Positions 1-7,833 of a stretch of 20,075 nucleotides of DNA are shown here, piece after piece. The stretch's first letter is position 1, and the number at the start of each line of letters is the position of its first letter. The notes under the pieces were generated by a model. That model searched no databases. It had not been told where the DNA came from and worked only from the letters and a program-made list of their open reading frames with translations. The stretch is taken from positions 1 through 20,075 of the forward strand of contig JAKOYN010000158.1 in assembly GCA_029780415.1 (NCBI GenBank). The letters run 5' to 3'. Both the position numbers and the translations under genes were made by a program. Origin of the DNA: RXIX01 sp003989075 (lineage in GTDB: Bacteria; Pseudomonadota; Gammaproteobacteria; Competibacterales; Competibacteraceae).

Positions 1-85
1 GTTTCGTCATTCTGCTACAACCGGCCAAGCCGATCAACACGGCCAAGGCCACCGAACTGCCTACAACTCTTCGTATCGTTTTCAC
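1..85 (-). CDS. Lipoprotein, N-terminal fragment (runs off left edge)
   Basis: Reading leftward from a GTG at 85-83, the frame stays open to the window edge, giving 28 residues that begin MKTIRRVVGSS. Two arginines are followed by a hydrophobic stretch and the lipobox Leu-Ala-Gly-Cys at residues 20-23, a classic lipoprotein signal peptide. Cleavage before Cys23 would leave Ser at +2, which by the usual rule favours the outer membrane. A GAGG Shine-Dalgarno sequence lies about 8 bases upstream of the GTG. The gene follows the 203-residue secreted protein on the same strand, with a hairpin between them. The mature part lies outside the window, so no function can be given. Confidence 0.6.
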   Translation of the reverse strand, partial: MKTIRRVVGSSVALAVLIGLAGCSRMTK

Positions 86-110
86 TGAAATACCTCGCTG
101 TCAGAAATCA

Positions 111-132
111 GGATGGGTATCTCTACCCATCC
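111..132 (-). terminator. Perfect 9-bp hairpin between two minus-strand genes
   Basis: The arms GGATGGGTA (111-119) and TACCCATCC (124-132) pair perfectly around a 4-base loop. The hairpin begins 17 bases after the stop of the gene ending at 149. No run of T follows on the minus strand, so it may attenuate or process a transcript rather than act as a full Rho-independent terminator. Confidence 0.45.
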
Positions 133-148
133 GTTTGAAAGTGGTCTG

Positions 149-760
149 TTACTTGCCGTACTTCGCTTTAGCTTCATCTACACAACGATCCTTGGCGCTA
201 CTCGTCAAAGCGTCACACTTTTCCTTTGCCACCGCATAATCTGCGTCACGGGTGTCCGTTGCCGCTTCCTGGCGCGCCTCGGCGCCTGTTGCTCTCGCCT
301 TCATACCCGCTGCGGTGGAGGTATCGCTAGCCGCCTTGTTCGCCTCCGAAGTCTTCAGCCGCGCCTCGGCGTCAGCCTTGACGCGAGTCTCCGCCGCTTT
401 CGCCTGCTTCACACAGATATCTTTATCGTTACCGATCCTGTCATCACATTTTTCATTGGCTATGGCGTAATCGGCCTCCGCCTTGGCTACGAGCGCCTTG
501 TAGTGGTTGCTGGCGGTGGGTTCGTTACGCGCTTCGAGTTCAGCCTTGGCGATCTTCTCTTTACCCTTGGCCTCAGCAATACAGATATCCTTGGCATTAC
601 CGGATAACGCGTCGCAGTTTGCCTTATCGGTCGTGTACTCAGTCGTGATACGGTCCTCGGCGGCTTTGTATGCGTCTTTCGACAGGCTCTGCGCCATCGC
701 GCCAGTACTGAAAACGAGGCCGATTGCGACGACGATTGCGGTCATATTGATCTTATTCAT
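149..760 (-). CDS. Secreted repeat protein with three Lys-Cys-Asp motifs
   Basis: The protein has 203 residues. The start is the ATG at 760-758, preceded by AAAGGAAG; the open frame continues upstream, but only this start gives a signal peptide, MNKINMTAIVVAIGLVFSTG ending in a likely AMA cleavage site. The mature part is Ala/Lys/Glu-rich and mostly helical. It carries three copies of a unit of the form (A)xxKCDxLxxxAKDxCxxxAK, separated by charged alanine-rich linkers that may form a coiled coil. Each unit has two cysteines, so three intra-unit disulfides in the periplasm are plausible. It lies divergent from csbD, and similar small repeat proteins are common in Proteobacteria with no assigned role. 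A structural or stress-related envelope role is inference only. Confidence 0.75.
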   Translation of the reverse strand: MNKINMTAIVVAIGLVFSTGAMAQSLSKDAYKAAEDRITTEYTTDKANCDALSGNAKDICIAEAKGKEKIAKAELEARNEPTASNHYKALVAKAEADYAIANEKCDDRIGNDKDICVKQAKAAETRVKADAEARLKTSEANKAASDTSTAAGMKARATGAEARQEAATDTRDADYAVAKEKCDALTSSAKDRCVDEAKAKYGK

Positions 761-1170
761 TCGTTCTTCCTTTTGATGATGAATGAGGACATAAAATGAT
801 GGTTGAATGGTATTCAAGCCTCGATTCGGGGTTGCGACGAAAAAACCGCTTACTCCGTATCGAAACTTCAAAAACAGTATATTGAACGAACCTGGGATGG
901 TCTGTACGGTAGCACACATAAAAAAACGGTCGCTGATAGCACTCCAACATTCCACCGCATGCCAGGTTTCAGTGATTTGTATTTTGATCGGGTAGGCTGG
1001 GATGAAATCAGGCACGATACCATAATGCGCCTGATGTTTGCGTATCAATCGCTATGTGTGCCACCGCACAGATAACGTCGAGTTTTATGCCCATTATTCA
1101 CGATGAGCGTTGAAAACTGAGTAGGCGCTCCAAGCCATCGTTAATGTTTATCATCGGGAGAAAGAGCATC
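761..1170. other. Divergent intergenic region
   Basis: This 410-base region separates the minus-strand secreted protein from csbD and must hold both promoters. No convincing sigma-70 pair was found by eye. It contains one 15-base palindrome (803-817). Short open frames here lack ribosome sites and protein-like composition, so I do not call genes in it. Confidence 0.5.
803..817. promoter_or_regulatory. 15-base palindrome, possible operator
   Basis: TTGAAT-GGT-ATTCAA is a perfect inverted repeat with a 3-base centre, 43 bases upstream of the start at 760. The position suits an operator or promoter-proximal site for the minus-strand gene. The binding protein cannot be named. Confidence 0.3.
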
Positions 1171-1347
1171 ATGAACAAAGATCAGGTCAAGGGCCGCATC
1201 GAAGAAGCGAAAGGCAAAGTCAAGGAGGTCACTGGCAAAATCGTCGGTAATAAGGAATTGGAACAGGAGGGAAAGGCCCAACATATCGGCGGCACAGTCC
1301 AAGCAGAGTATGGCGATCTAAAGGAAGACATCAAGAAAGCCATCTAA
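1171..1347 (+). CDS. CsbD-family stress protein
   Basis: The 58-residue protein begins MNKDQVKGRIEEAKGKVKE and continues with VTGKIVGNKELEQEGKAQ. This is the standard CsbD/YjbJ pattern: a lysine/glutamate-rich amphipathic protein with a central gly-asn turn and a tyrosine near the C-terminus. Family members are small, abundant, poorly ordered cytoplasmic proteins induced in general stress; their molecular role is not established. The length matches the family (about 55-70). The start at 1171 is preferred over the ATG at 1144 because it has a GGGAGAAAGAG ribosome site and matches the family N-terminus. A strong hairpin follows 33 bases after the stop, so the gene is probably monocistronic. Confidence 0.9.
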   Translation: MNKDQVKGRIEEAKGKVKEVTGKIVGNKELEQEGKAQHIGGTVQAEYGDLKEDIKKAI

Positions 1348-1380
1348 AGCGAGCAATTTCTGAGAGTCTTAGCTGAACTC

Positions 1381-1414
1381 TGATGGGCGAGCCGGATGTA
1401 CAGCTCGCCCATCA
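1381..1414 (+). terminator. Perfect 12-bp hairpin after csbD
   Basis: TGATGGGCGAGC (1381-1392) and GCTCGCCCATCA (1403-1414) pair perfectly with a 10-base loop. There is no T-run, so this may be a 3'-end stabiliser or a Rho-associated end rather than an intrinsic terminator. Confidence 0.5.
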
Positions 1415-1947
1415 ATGTGCTGCAGAAAGAACGCCACGAAAAATACCAGGTGTATAGAATCAGCCAGGACGATGTTGAAAGCCTGTCGGGCTATCGCACC
1501 GGAGACCACACCATGATCAACGCGCGGTGATGTGTGATAAACCAGCCCGGTTGTAGGCTGCCGGGCAATCCTGCCAGCCATGAAAGCAGGCCCTTCCTGG
1601 CTTTCCCTCTGAAATTTCCGGTTCCGAACCAGCCAGTCCAACAAGCGCCCCATAACCGATGCAGTGATGGCAGCCGATCAGAAAGGAATCCAATACGTTA
1701 GGGATCGGGTGCTTGGCTGGCTAGGGCGGCAGAACTGGCGCAGATTGATCGGGCTGATCCGAAGCAGGCAATAGATCGTGTCCGATGGGGTATCTCGCCG
1801 GCCTGTATCGGGCGCGGCGGGTTTGACCCGATACGCGCCATGCGGTGAACGATGCAGAACAGGGTCGGGATTTGAGATGCCTGCCTGGGGCTGAAAAAGG
1901 AGAATCAGTCGACATTCATGGAGGTGATGGTGCAGCGCCGAAGGCTA

Positions 1948-1972
1948 AGGCCCGCATAGTGCGGGCTTTTTT
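1948..1972 (+). terminator. Rho-independent terminator without an assigned gene
   Basis: GCCCGCA (1950-1956) and TGCGGGC (1960-1966) form a 7-bp stem with a TAG loop, followed directly by six T residues (1967-1972). This is a canonical intrinsic terminator for a plus-strand transcript. The nearest plus-strand gene, csbD, ends 600 bases upstream and has its own hairpin, so the RNA ended here is unidentified. Confidence 0.8.
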
Positions 1973-2319
1973 GTGGATGACTTTGGGATAAATCTGTATC
2001 ATTACGAGACATAATGGGATCGAAAGTGAGGTAATTCAGGAAACACTTTTCAGATTTTTTTATGAAAAATGGGGATTGAAGTGTGACAGCAATAGGTTGG
2101 AGAATATTAAGTAAATACCGTATGTCAACGCTTGGGACGGCTGACCATAAAAACCATTATTTTCCAAATTTCCTGTTGCCATCGTTTCACGATCCGTCTA
2201 TTTTTTTGGAACGAAGGAGGAAAATACAGCGCAATACACCTGATGCACTTCGTGCCACAACATATCCCATATAAGCAGATCATATTTTTCTTGCTGTTAG
2301 AACAACGGAAATCATATCC

Positions 2320-2964
2320 ATGCTGGAAATCAATCGCCGTTTACCTGTTTACCTATTGCTTGACACTTCTGGCTCCATGAGCGGTGAGCCAATCGCCGCT
2401 GTTGGACAAGGGGTTAAGGCGTTGCTCGCGGACCTTCGCAGTGACCCGCAAGCCATCGAAACGGCCTATCTGTCTGTCATCACCTTCGACAGCGTCGCGC
2501 GCCAACTCTCTCCGCTGACCGAACTGATGGCTTTTCAGGAACCCAAGCTGATTGCATCAGGTGCAACCGCCTTGGGTAGTGCCTTGAAATTGCTTGATGA
2601 AGCGATAGATCGTGAAGTTCGCAAAAACGCTCCTGATCAGAAAGGCGACTGGAAACCCCTGATATTTTTGATGACGGACGGAATGCCGACGGATAGTTGG
2701 CAAATCGCAGCTGATACCATTAAAAAGAATAAACCCGGAAATCTGATTGCCTGTGCTGCTGGATCAGGTGCGGACGTCGATGTATTGAAACGCATTACCG
2801 AAATCGTTATACGGCTGGATACACTGCAACCGGATAGTCTCAAGGCGTTCTTCAAGTGGGTATCGGATTCAATTAAGATCACTTCACAGAGTATTGCACA
2901 AATCGCGGCGGATACACCTATCAACCTGCCACCCCCACCCCCTCAGATTCAGATTGTGCCGTAA
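2320..2964 (+). CDS. TerY-like vWA domain protein
   Basis: The 214-residue protein is almost entirely one von Willebrand A domain. The metal-ion-dependent adhesion site (MIDAS) is complete: Asp15-Thr-Ser17-Gly-Ser19, Thr83 in the SGATALGSAL loop, and Asp120 in FLMTDGMPTD. Length and layout fit the TerY family, cytoplasmic metal-binding vWA proteins of tellurite and chemical-stress systems. The C-terminus ends in a proline run (PPPPPQ), a possible docking tail. The PP2C and kinase genes immediately downstream make this the vWA member of a TerY-P triad. The likely role is a metal-dependent scaffold or client of the kinase/phosphatase pair; that role is inferred. No strong ribosome site precedes the ATG, but the domain begins at residue 8, so no later start is possible. 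Confidence 0.88.
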   Translation: MLEINRRLPVYLLLDTSGSMSGEPIAAVGQGVKALLADLRSDPQAIETAYLSVITFDSVARQLSPLTELMAFQEPKLIASGATALGSALKLLDEAIDREVRKNAPDQKGDWKPLIFLMTDGMPTDSWQIAADTIKKNKPGNLIACAAGSGADVDVLKRITEIVIRLDTLQPDSLKAFFKWVSDSIKITSQSIAQIAADTPINLPPPPPQIQIVP

Positions 2965-3062
2965 ATCCGTCATATTGTTTGGAGAACTCTACACACTTAT
3001 GTGATACGCGCCAGCCTCGGTAACAGCATCCATCGCTGTTTCATGACCAAATGAGAACAATC

Positions 3063-4568
3063 ATGGCGACCGAAGAAAAAATTCAATCCGGCGCGTCCGT
3101 GATATTGAATAGAGTTGATGTGTCGGCTCCTGTTGGAGCAGATATTGCGGCGCCGATCATTGAGGAGACCGCCCGGATCTCTATTCCTATTGCCCCATAT
3201 CCAATTCCTGACGTCATCCAGCCCGACACCCAGGAACTGTCGCTGGAGGGCGGCTGTTCAGGGGGGTTGCCCCAATGCCCATCGAGTGAATTTGGAGGGA
3301 TCAATCCTGCGCCGGCCGATCGCCAGTCCACGTCAGAAATACCCGAATCCAGTACCGCAACCCCTTCAGAGGCCCGCTGGCAGTACCATCCAGTTCCATC
3401 CGAAACGATGATGCCTGATCCCTATCCGGAATACGCCTGCCGCCTCGTATCGGGTGCGCATGACCTGCGGCTTATAGCGGCCCGGGCACGGGGTAAAAAG
3501 CATAAGCATGAGGGAACCAACTGCGATGACTGGTTCGAGATCGCAAGCTGTGGTGCGTGGAATCTGATTGCCGTGGCTGATGGCGCCGGCTCCAAACAGT
3601 TCTCTCGTGTTGGCGCCAAGACAGCCTGCGAAGTGGCGGTGACCAGTCTTTGTACGGCATTGAATGAATTGCGTCTGGAACCGCGCTGTTGGACCAATAC
3701 CACGACGGTGTTCGCCCGTGATCAGGACGATGAATTCATTCAGGCTGATTTGCGCCTGATGGGTGACAGCCTTCGACAGGCAGTTTTAAAAGCCTTTCAG
3801 TCTGTTCAGCAAGCCGCCGCCGTGCGTCGTGGCAGCGAACACCACCAGCATGCGCTGGGTCGCGATATCGAGGTGTATGACCTGTCGACCACGCTGCTGC
3901 TGATGGCGCACACCGTGGTTCGGGATGGAACCGGGCGACCTTATGACCTGGCCATGTCGATCGCAATTGGTGACGGGGTGATCGGCGCCTTGTCCTGGGA
4001 TGGGCGTGTCTATCTGATGATGGATGCAGACCACGGCCAGTTTTCCGGAGAAACGGAGTTTCTCAGCGCTCGCGTCATGGAACCGGAATGGCTGAAGCGG
4101 CGGCTCCGTCTCTTCATCGGCCCGCCCCGCCGGGCGTTCCTGGTCATGAGCGATGGCGTGGCCGACGACTATTTCCCCAACAATCCGGGCTTGGCGCGGC
4201 TGTTTGGCGATCTGACCCTGAACGGCCTGGTCGGGTTGCCACCGCTCCCCGATGCTGAAACAGAGTCGCTGCCGGCGCTCACCGACGGTGCGTCAGTAGA
4301 ATCCCCGACAGTGGCAGGTGCAAGATTGACCGCCGAGGGCACGCAACACTTAGCGCTGTATTCAATCCAGCGCTATGCAGAGCAATTGCGCATGCCGCTT
4401 GATCAGGTGCTGACGGAACCCGCCCTCCTGCGGGCTGGATGCCGGCCGGATCCACTGCCTGGCAGGGATGCCGCAGAACGTTTGCTCACCTGGCTGGATG
4501 CCTATCAGGTGCGAGGGTCATTTGATGATCGCACCCTGGTGATCGCTGACCGGGAGAGGCCTCTATGA
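3063..4568 (+). CDS. PP2C-type Ser/Thr phosphatase of the TerY-P triad
   Basis: The 501-residue protein has roughly 120 N-terminal residues that are Pro/Ser/Glu-rich and probably disordered, followed by a PP2C domain. Metal-binding motifs are visible: Asp173 in VADGAGS, Asp304 in IGDGVIG, and Ser-Asp364-Gly-x-x-Asp368 in MSDGVADD, with a DLSTTLLL strand between. PP2C enzymes are Mn/Mg-dependent and remove phosphate from Ser/Thr. In triads of this type the phosphatase is thought to oppose the partner kinase. The domain has a longer insert (about residues 200-275) than a minimal PP2C and a distinct C-terminal extension after residue 390. The start at 3063 is chosen over 3051 because GAGAA lies just upstream. 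The stop overlaps the kinase start (ATGA), indicating translational coupling. Confidence 0.88.
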   Translation: MATEEKIQSGASVILNRVDVSAPVGADIAAPIIEETARISIPIAPYPIPDVIQPDTQELSLEGGCSGGLPQCPSSEFGGINPAPADRQSTSEIPESSTATPSEARWQYHPVPSETMMPDPYPEYACRLVSGAHDLRLIAARARGKKHKHEGTNCDDWFEIASCGAWNLIAVADGAGSKQFSRVGAKTACEVAVTSLCTALNELRLEPRCWTNTTTVFARDQDDEFIQADLRLMGDSLRQAVLKAFQSVQQAAAVRRGSEHHQHALGRDIEVYDLSTTLLLMAHTVVRDGTGRPYDLAMSIAIGDGVIGALSWDGRVYLMMDADHGQFSGETEFLSARVMEPEWLKRRLRLFIGPPRRAFLVMSDGVADDYFPNNPGLARLFGDLTLNGLVGLPPLPDAETESLPALTDGASVESPTVAGARLTAEGTQHLALYSIQRYAEQLRMPLDQVLTEPALLRAGCRPDPLPGRDAAERLLTWLDAYQVRGSFDDRTLVIADRERPL

Positions 4569-6361
4569 CCGTTCTCGACGCCACGCTGACCGATGGTCGC
4601 GTAGTCCAGTATGTCCTGACAGACAATCCCCCCTCGGGCGGAATGAAAAAAACCTATTTCAGTCCGGATCGCTCCTGTGTCGTGCAGTTTTATCATCATC
4701 AATCGGCCGTGCATGACCCACAGCGCCTGTCCCGGCTGGAAGCGATCCTGGGTAAATTCAATCCGACAATCACGCAGGACAAGGGCGGCTCTGCAGCGAG
4801 TCAAACCTCGGCCGACTATTTCAAGCGTTTGTTCTGCTGGCCGGTCGGCATTGTCATAAAACCCGAAATCGGTATTGTCGCGCCTACCTATCCGGATTTC
4901 TTTTTCTTTGCCGATGGTCCATTCAAGGGCAGGGAAAAGGAAGGCGGCTGGTTTCTGGGCAGCAAGACACGCAGGCTGTTACCCGCTTCGGAGCTGGGCA
5001 ACTGGAAAAACCATTTCGGTCTTTGTATTTGTATGGCCCGCGCCGTTCGCCGCCTGCATCTGGCAGGCTTGGCCCATTCTGATCTGTCCTCGAAGAATGT
5101 CCTGATTGATCCAGTCCATGGGGCCAGCGTCATCATTGATATTGACTCTCTGGTCGTGCCAGGCCTGTATCCGCCGGATGTCATGGGGTCACCGGGTTAT
5201 ATTGCGCCAGAAGTGCTCGGTACCCAGCATCTGCCCGTCGATGATCCCAACCGGCATCTGCCCAGTGCCGTGACCGACCAGCACGCTCTGGCAGTCCTGA
5301 TTTATCAGTATCTGTTGCTGCGGCATCCGCTGCGAGGGCCGAAAGTACATTCCACAGCCTCGGCGGAAGAGGATGAACGCCTGGCGATGGGTTCTCAGGC
5401 GCTATTCATCGAGCATCCCACTGATCCATCGAATCAGCCCCGTGACCTGAATCTACCCTGCGCAATCCTGGGACAGGAACTGGCGAATCTGGTCCAGCGC
5501 GCTTTCATCGACGGTCTGCACACGCCACACAAACGCCCTGCAGCAGCGGAGTGGGAACGCGGATTGGTGAAAACCTGGGACATGCTGATACCCTGTGACA
5601 ATCCCGGCTGTTCCCATCAAGCCTTCGTGTTGTGGAATCCGCACGATATACGCTGTCCGTTCTGTGGCACAGCCTACCCCATCAGTACATTGCCGGTGCT
5701 GAAACTGCGCTCCGAGCGCCGCCCGGGACAATGGCTCGCGGACGGTCAGATCGTAGCCTTTCACAATCAGTCCCTGTTTTCCTGGCACGTCTTCGATAAC
5801 ATTTACTCGGGTGAGCTGGCCGATCGAACCCCACAGGCCTACTGCGTGTTTCATCAGGGTCGCTGGCTGCTGATTAACCAGGCCATGGATTCACTGACCT
5901 CGCCTGGGGGCAACCGGGTTCCCATAGGCAGCGCGGTGGAACTCAAGGACAGGGCGAAATTCCGGCTCTCTCAACAGCCACACGGCCGTATTGCCGAAGT
6001 GCAACTTCTGCGGATCGGCTCCAGCACGCAGGTATCGCCTGCATCAGTGCCTGCCGGTTCCCCGGCTGCTCAATCCAGCTGCGGAACGCCCATCACTCAC
6101 ATGCCGCCCGCCACCCGGTTTTCGGGTCTTCCACCCGCGCCAGCTGCGGTTACCCTGCTGCCGGCACCCCCTCCACAGTCACCCGGAATTTCCAGAGCCG
6201 GCCGGGTTGCAGAGGCCAGCCCACCATTGACACCGCATACTGGATCATCGACCACACCTGATTACTGGCAGGAAAAGGTCAAAACCTATGCCACTCTTGT
6301 TATCGCCTTTGGTTCCTTTACCACAGCTATTACCACCCTGATTTCCCAGTGCCACCGATAG
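4565..6361 (+). CDS. Divergent Ser/Thr kinase with zinc ribbon and C-terminal TM helix
   Basis: The protein has 598 residues. Kinase motifs are the catalytic loop His171-Ser-Asp173-Leu-Ser-Ser-Lys-Asn178, a DID triplet (192-194) where DFG normally stands, and Ala214-Pro-Glu216 in GYIAPEVLG, then a DQHALAVLIY helix typical of kinase lobe C. The N-lobe is unusual: a GGMKKTYF segment replaces the normal glycine loop, and the strand VVQFY has Gln where the ATP-anchoring lysine is expected. A zinc ribbon follows (Cys344, Cys349, Cys364, Cys367), then a small beta-rich region, a Pro/Ala-rich linker (about 495-565) and a hydrophobic segment at 575-594 that fits a tail-anchored membrane helix. It would place the kinase in the cytoplasm, tethered to the inner membrane. 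The start overlaps the PP2C stop by 4 bases. Kinase assignment is firm; whether it is active is uncertain. Confidence 0.87.
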   Translation: MTVLDATLTDGRVVQYVLTDNPPSGGMKKTYFSPDRSCVVQFYHHQSAVHDPQRLSRLEAILGKFNPTITQDKGGSAASQTSADYFKRLFCWPVGIVIKPEIGIVAPTYPDFFFFADGPFKGREKEGGWFLGSKTRRLLPASELGNWKNHFGLCICMARAVRRLHLAGLAHSDLSSKNVLIDPVHGASVIIDIDSLVVPGLYPPDVMGSPGYIAPEVLGTQHLPVDDPNRHLPSAVTDQHALAVLIYQYLLLRHPLRGPKVHSTASAEEDERLAMGSQALFIEHPTDPSNQPRDLNLPCAILGQELANLVQRAFIDGLHTPHKRPAAAEWERGLVKTWDMLIPCDNPGCSHQAFVLWNPHDIRCPFCGTAYPISTLPVLKLRSERRPGQWLADGQIVAFHNQSLFSWHVFDNIYSGELADRTPQAYCVFHQGRWLLINQAMDSLTSPGGNRVPIGSAVELKDRAKFRLSQQPHGRIAEVQLLRIGSSTQVSPASVPAGSPAAQSSCGTPITHMPPATRFSGLPPAPAAVTLLPAPPPQSPGISRAGRVAEASPPLTPHTGSSTTPDYWQEKVKTYATLVIAFGSFTTAITTLISQCHR

Positions 6362-6463
6362 GGCCCAAGACCATGTCTGGCACTATCGCAGTGATTTTGC
6401 AATGCATGGGCTGCGACTCCGATTCAGCCAGCCACCACATGGCCACATCAGACCGGCGCAACC

Positions 6464-7774
6464 ATGTCTAAAATGTCTGAAATCATCTGGCTGAACACTC
6501 AGGCCAACGCGGCCGAACTGCAGGCGCGGCTGGATGCGCAACCGGACGGTGCCTGTATCAACTTCGCGCCGCAGCGCGAATATCCCGGGCCGTTGATCCT
6601 GAATCAGGCCGTGGTGCTGGAAGGCGGCGGCGCAACTCTGTGGGCGCTGGCGGGACCGGTCCTGACGGTGCGCGCCAGGGTATGCCTGCGTAATCTGCGG
6701 ATCGAGGTTACCGGCGATGCTCTGGCGCTGGATGCGGCGGCGTGCGCTATCGTCGTTGTGCCCGATGGCCATCTGAGCCTGGAGAATGTGGAAGTCCGTG
6801 GCCTGGCACGCGGATTACCGCAGGAAGAAGGCGTCTGGCATTACCCGCATGGTCTGGCGCTGGGCGGCATCGTGCCGGGCGTGGCGCACGACTGGCAACT
6901 GATCCTGAACGTTCCTGTTGCCTGCCGGATTGAATCGCAGATTTCGGGCCTGAAGATCACGCCGAACGAGCTGCACGTGGGAGTAAACACGCTGCAGGTC
7001 CACATCGACCGACTGCCACGCGACTTTCTCATCGATGGCCATGTGCTGCTCAGTACGGCGGCATTGCGGCGCCGGATCGCGTTCACGGCCTATGCCGATG
7101 AATCTCCGGGAGCGCTACGCGGGCAGGGACAGATTCTGTGGATGCCACCGGGTGAAGCCTCAGGCCCTACCAGCCTCACCGCAGCCGGACCGTCTGCTCT
7201 AACAGTGCCAGCACTCGATCCCGATAGGATGTCTGCACCCACTGCGCCCATGACCGGACCCAACCCCAGGCCGGCACGGCGCCCGGCGCGCGATGGCATG
7301 TCACGCCTGAGGCGGGATTCCGTGACCAGTGTGCTGTTTGCGGATACGAAAGACCGGGTGCCTGCAATTGAGGCCGATTCTTGTACGCCCCGGCACGCAC
7401 CCTCCATCCTCGGTGGAGTCTTCCTGGCTGGCGTCGCGCAGCCACATGCTCCGAGCCCGCCATGGACCGACGTGATCAACGACGACCCCAGAACCGAGGT
7501 GGGCGATGAACTCCCGCAGCGCGATATCGAGCACGGCACGCCACCAGATGGCGCTGGATGGCGTCCAGCCGCGCAAAGAACGCAGATGGGTGTCCCAACC
7601 CAGGGGATATTCAGCGACCCCGTCCACCCCGCACCTCGCGCAACACCGGATCCGGATGCGTCACCGACCCAGCCCGGTTTGCCCCAAGATCGCGAGGCGT
7701 CCTCGACAGGGTGCCCGCGTCGCAGCTCGCGAGCTGCTGGCATTGGCGACATTTTCAAGACGCCAACATCCTGA
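6464..7774 (+). CDS. Putative beta-helix protein with long disordered tail
   Basis: The protein has 436 residues. Residues about 30-115 show repeated short hydrophobic strands (GPLILNQAVVLEGGGATLW, LTVRARVCLRNLRIEV, LSLENVEVRG), the pattern of a pectin-lyase-like right-handed beta-helix. Residues about 130-215 look like a compact beta-sandwich. From about 230 to the end the sequence is Pro/Ala/Arg/Asp-rich and likely disordered. Within that tail four short motifs recur: VTSVLF, ILGGVF, TQGIF and the terminal GIGDIF. No signal peptide or carbohydrate-active catalytic motif is evident, so a scaffold or adaptor role inside the cell is more likely than a lyase. It lies 102 bases after the kinase, same strand, and 59 bases before a vWA gene. 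The tail has weaker codon bias than the front and is open on the opposite strand, so a past frameshift cannot be excluded. Confidence 0.68.
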   Translation: MSKMSEIIWLNTQANAAELQARLDAQPDGACINFAPQREYPGPLILNQAVVLEGGGATLWALAGPVLTVRARVCLRNLRIEVTGDALALDAAACAIVVVPDGHLSLENVEVRGLARGLPQEEGVWHYPHGLALGGIVPGVAHDWQLILNVPVACRIESQISGLKITPNELHVGVNTLQVHIDRLPRDFLIDGHVLLSTAALRRRIAFTAYADESPGALRGQGQILWMPPGEASGPTSLTAAGPSALTVPALDPDRMSAPTAPMTGPNPRPARRPARDGMSRLRRDSVTSVLFADTKDRVPAIEADSCTPRHAPSILGGVFLAGVAQPHAPSPPWTDVINDDPRTEVGDELPQRDIEHGTPPDGAGWRPAAQRTQMGVPTQGIFSDPVHPAPRATPDPDASPTQPGLPQDREASSTGCPRRSSRAAGIGDIFKTPTS

Positions 7775-7833
7775 AAATTCATGCATCCCCCCCTGACTTT
7801 CAATGCACACCGTGACCCGTGGAGGATTTTTCC

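Larger units (their letters stand above)
1348..2319. other. Long gene-poor interval
   Basis: About 970 bases without a convincing gene. It holds a 12-bp hairpin just after csbD and a textbook terminator at 1948-1972. The frame from about 1698 to 1841 (+) reads as a plausible peptide tail but has no start. A minus-strand frame at 1369-1653 has one hydrophobic patch vaguely like the end of an MFS transporter. Both may be gene relics. From about 1975 to 2319 the DNA becomes AT-rich, as expected for a promoter region ahead of the vWA gene. A weak sigma-70-like pair, TTGGGA (2132-2137) and CATTAT (2155-2160) with 17 bases between, is the best candidate seen. AAGGAGG at 2214-2220 is a near-perfect ribosome site but has no normal start codon at working distance. 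Confidence 0.5.

Noticed and set aside
1369..1653. 94-residue minus-strand frame with a hydrophobic patch like the end of an MFS transporter
   Set aside because: The resemblance is short and weak, there is no ribosome site, and the frame runs through the csbD hairpin. At most it is a relic.
1698..1841. Plus-strand open frame of about 48 codons reading as a plausible peptide tail
   Set aside because: It has no start codon with a ribosome site and no recognisable family. It is kept only as a possible relic.
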